Part shown: in pieces, positions 63,526 to 64,000 of the stretch
Numbering within the stretch: position 1 is the first letter of the stretch
How the letters are laid out: every line of letters starts with the position of its first letter
NCBI GenBank assembly: GCA_903863035.1
Contig: CAIPAT010000338.1
Location: 1 to 64,000 of the forward strand
Length of the DNA: 64,000 nucleotides
Direction of reading: 5' to 3'
Source: an uncultured Lentisphaeria bacterium
GTDB taxonomy: Bacteria > Verrucomicrobiota > Lentisphaeria > Victivallales > Victivallaceae
Made by a program: the position numbers and the translations under genes
Notes under the pieces: generated by a model
What the model was told of the DNA's origin: nothing
What the model saw: only the letters and a program-made list of their open reading frames with translations
Databases searched by the model: none

Positions 63526-64000
63526 TTAAAGTTCGACCATCTTCATGTATTTGCTGGAAAGCCTTTCAACTCCGCCTTTCTTGACTACTACGCCGTTTTC
63601 CCAGCGCAGACCGAAGTCTTCATCGTAGAAGAAAGTGTCCACCTGGAACGTCATGTTTTCTTCAAGATCGTAAGTGGAAACTGATTCCATCCAGGGTTGT
63701 TCTACTTCCATCATGCCAATAGCATGACACGGTCCGTAAAGCATGTATTTACCGAACCCCTGTTTCTTGACCCATTCCTCGTACTTCTTGACGACTGCGG
63801 CGGCAGGTTTGCCGGCGGCCATCAACTCCATGGTCTTTTCATGCGCGACCAGACCGAATTCGACCAGGCGCTTTTTGCGGGCAGGCAGTTTTCCAATGGA
63901 GAACGGCAACCCGACGCTGGAGGAATATCCGCCGACGCGTGCGCCGATATTCAACTGAATAACTTCATTTTTAATCAGTTTATTACTGGTCGGACGGCAA
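63526..64000 (-). CDS. M24-family metallopeptidase, C-terminal part (runs off the window)
   Basis: The frame is open from 64000 to a stop at 63526, about 157 codons of the C-terminal half of a creatinase / aminopeptidase P-type (pita-bread fold) enzyme. Supporting blocks are QLNIGARVGGYSSSVG (metal-site strand region), KYMLYGPCHAIGMMEVEQPW, which carries the metal-binding His, and ENMTFQVDTFFYD with GLRWENGVVVKKGGVERLS, which holds a late metal Glu in RWENGVVV. The start lies beyond the right edge. An Xaa-Pro peptidase, creatinase or ectoine-hydrolase role cannot be told apart here. Confidence 0.8.
   Translation of the reverse strand, partial: CRPTSNKLIKNEVIQLNIGARVGGYSSSVGLPFSIGKLPARKKRLVEFGLVAHEKTMELMAAGKPAAAVVKKYEEWVKKQGFGKYMLYGPCHAIGMMEVEQPWMESVSTYDLEENMTFQVDTFFYDEDFGLRWENGVVVKKGGVERLSSKYMKMVEL

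Overview
The window looks like chromosome from a PVC-group bacterium, most likely Lentisphaerota (Victivallis-like). This placement is an inference. It rests on a pseudopilin-like protein with an [18 protein letters not shown] leader, many small carbohydrate-use islands each with its own GntR/LacI, IclR or AraC regulator, FAD-dependent oxidoreductase and uroporphyrinogen-decarboxylase-like genes, and GH42, GH4 and GH123-like enzymes. Core genes (mreB, murD, tyrS, purT, ilvN, one tRNA-Arg) are scattered among these islands, so this is chromosome rather than a plasmid or phage.

Layout. 0-1.5 kb: a truncated pseudopilin start behind a good promoter, then a GntR/LacI-type regulator. 1.7-9.8 kb: HAD hydrolase, mreB, cation/proton antiporter, an RdgC-like protein, murD and tyrS. 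10-19 kb: GH42 glycosidase; an M14 peptidase / IclR / FAD oxidoreductase / URO-D-like operon; tRNA-Arg; nagA. 19-24.7 kb: a sialidase-like protein, then a repeat-rich tract holding a FEN-type 5'-exonuclease plus a PD-(D/E)XK nuclease, a decayed ParE-type toxin with its antitoxin, and a possible group II intron scrap. 24.7-29.1 kb: GntR/LacI regulator with a perfect operator, GH123-like enzyme and purT. 29.4-34.1 kb: a Cas4-like protein facing a Bax1 / XPB-helicase / small membrane protein / ilvN series. 34.4-45.8 kb: aldolase-SDR fusion, YqhA, lipoprotein, a GH4 / NagB-like pair with AraC regulator, a double alpha/beta-hydrolase esterase, another AraC regulator and a second URO-D-like gene. 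46.3-52.9 kb: SNF2 helicase, FmdB-type zinc ribbon, a zinc-ribbon membrane protein and an oleA-oleB pair. 53.2-63.4 kb: AraC regulator divergent from a six-gene cluster (pseudopilin, giant secreted lyase-like protein, sialidase-like, Gfo/Idh, frameshifted HpcH aldolase, nitrilase). The window ends inside an M24 peptidase gene.

The genes suggest a specialist in host- or plant-derived glycans, especially amino sugars and sialic-acid-like or uronic sugars (NagA, NagB-like, GH4, GH123-like, two beta-propeller sialidase-like proteins, a lyase-like giant). A 16-bp motif shared by the HAD and nagA upstream regions hints that the regulator at 334-1440 controls both.

The most unusual structure is a family of about 270-bp elements with inverted-repeat ends and internal hairpins. 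There are four copies plus one lone end, and each of the four copies starts within 70 bp of, or overlaps, a stop codon. Paired bases change together between copies, in the terminal arms and in one internal stem, which is what selection on a folded RNA or DNA would produce. The XPB-Bax1-Cas4-like nuclease/helicase neighbourhood and the FEN/PD-(D/E)XK pair are the other main candidates for a poorly described system.
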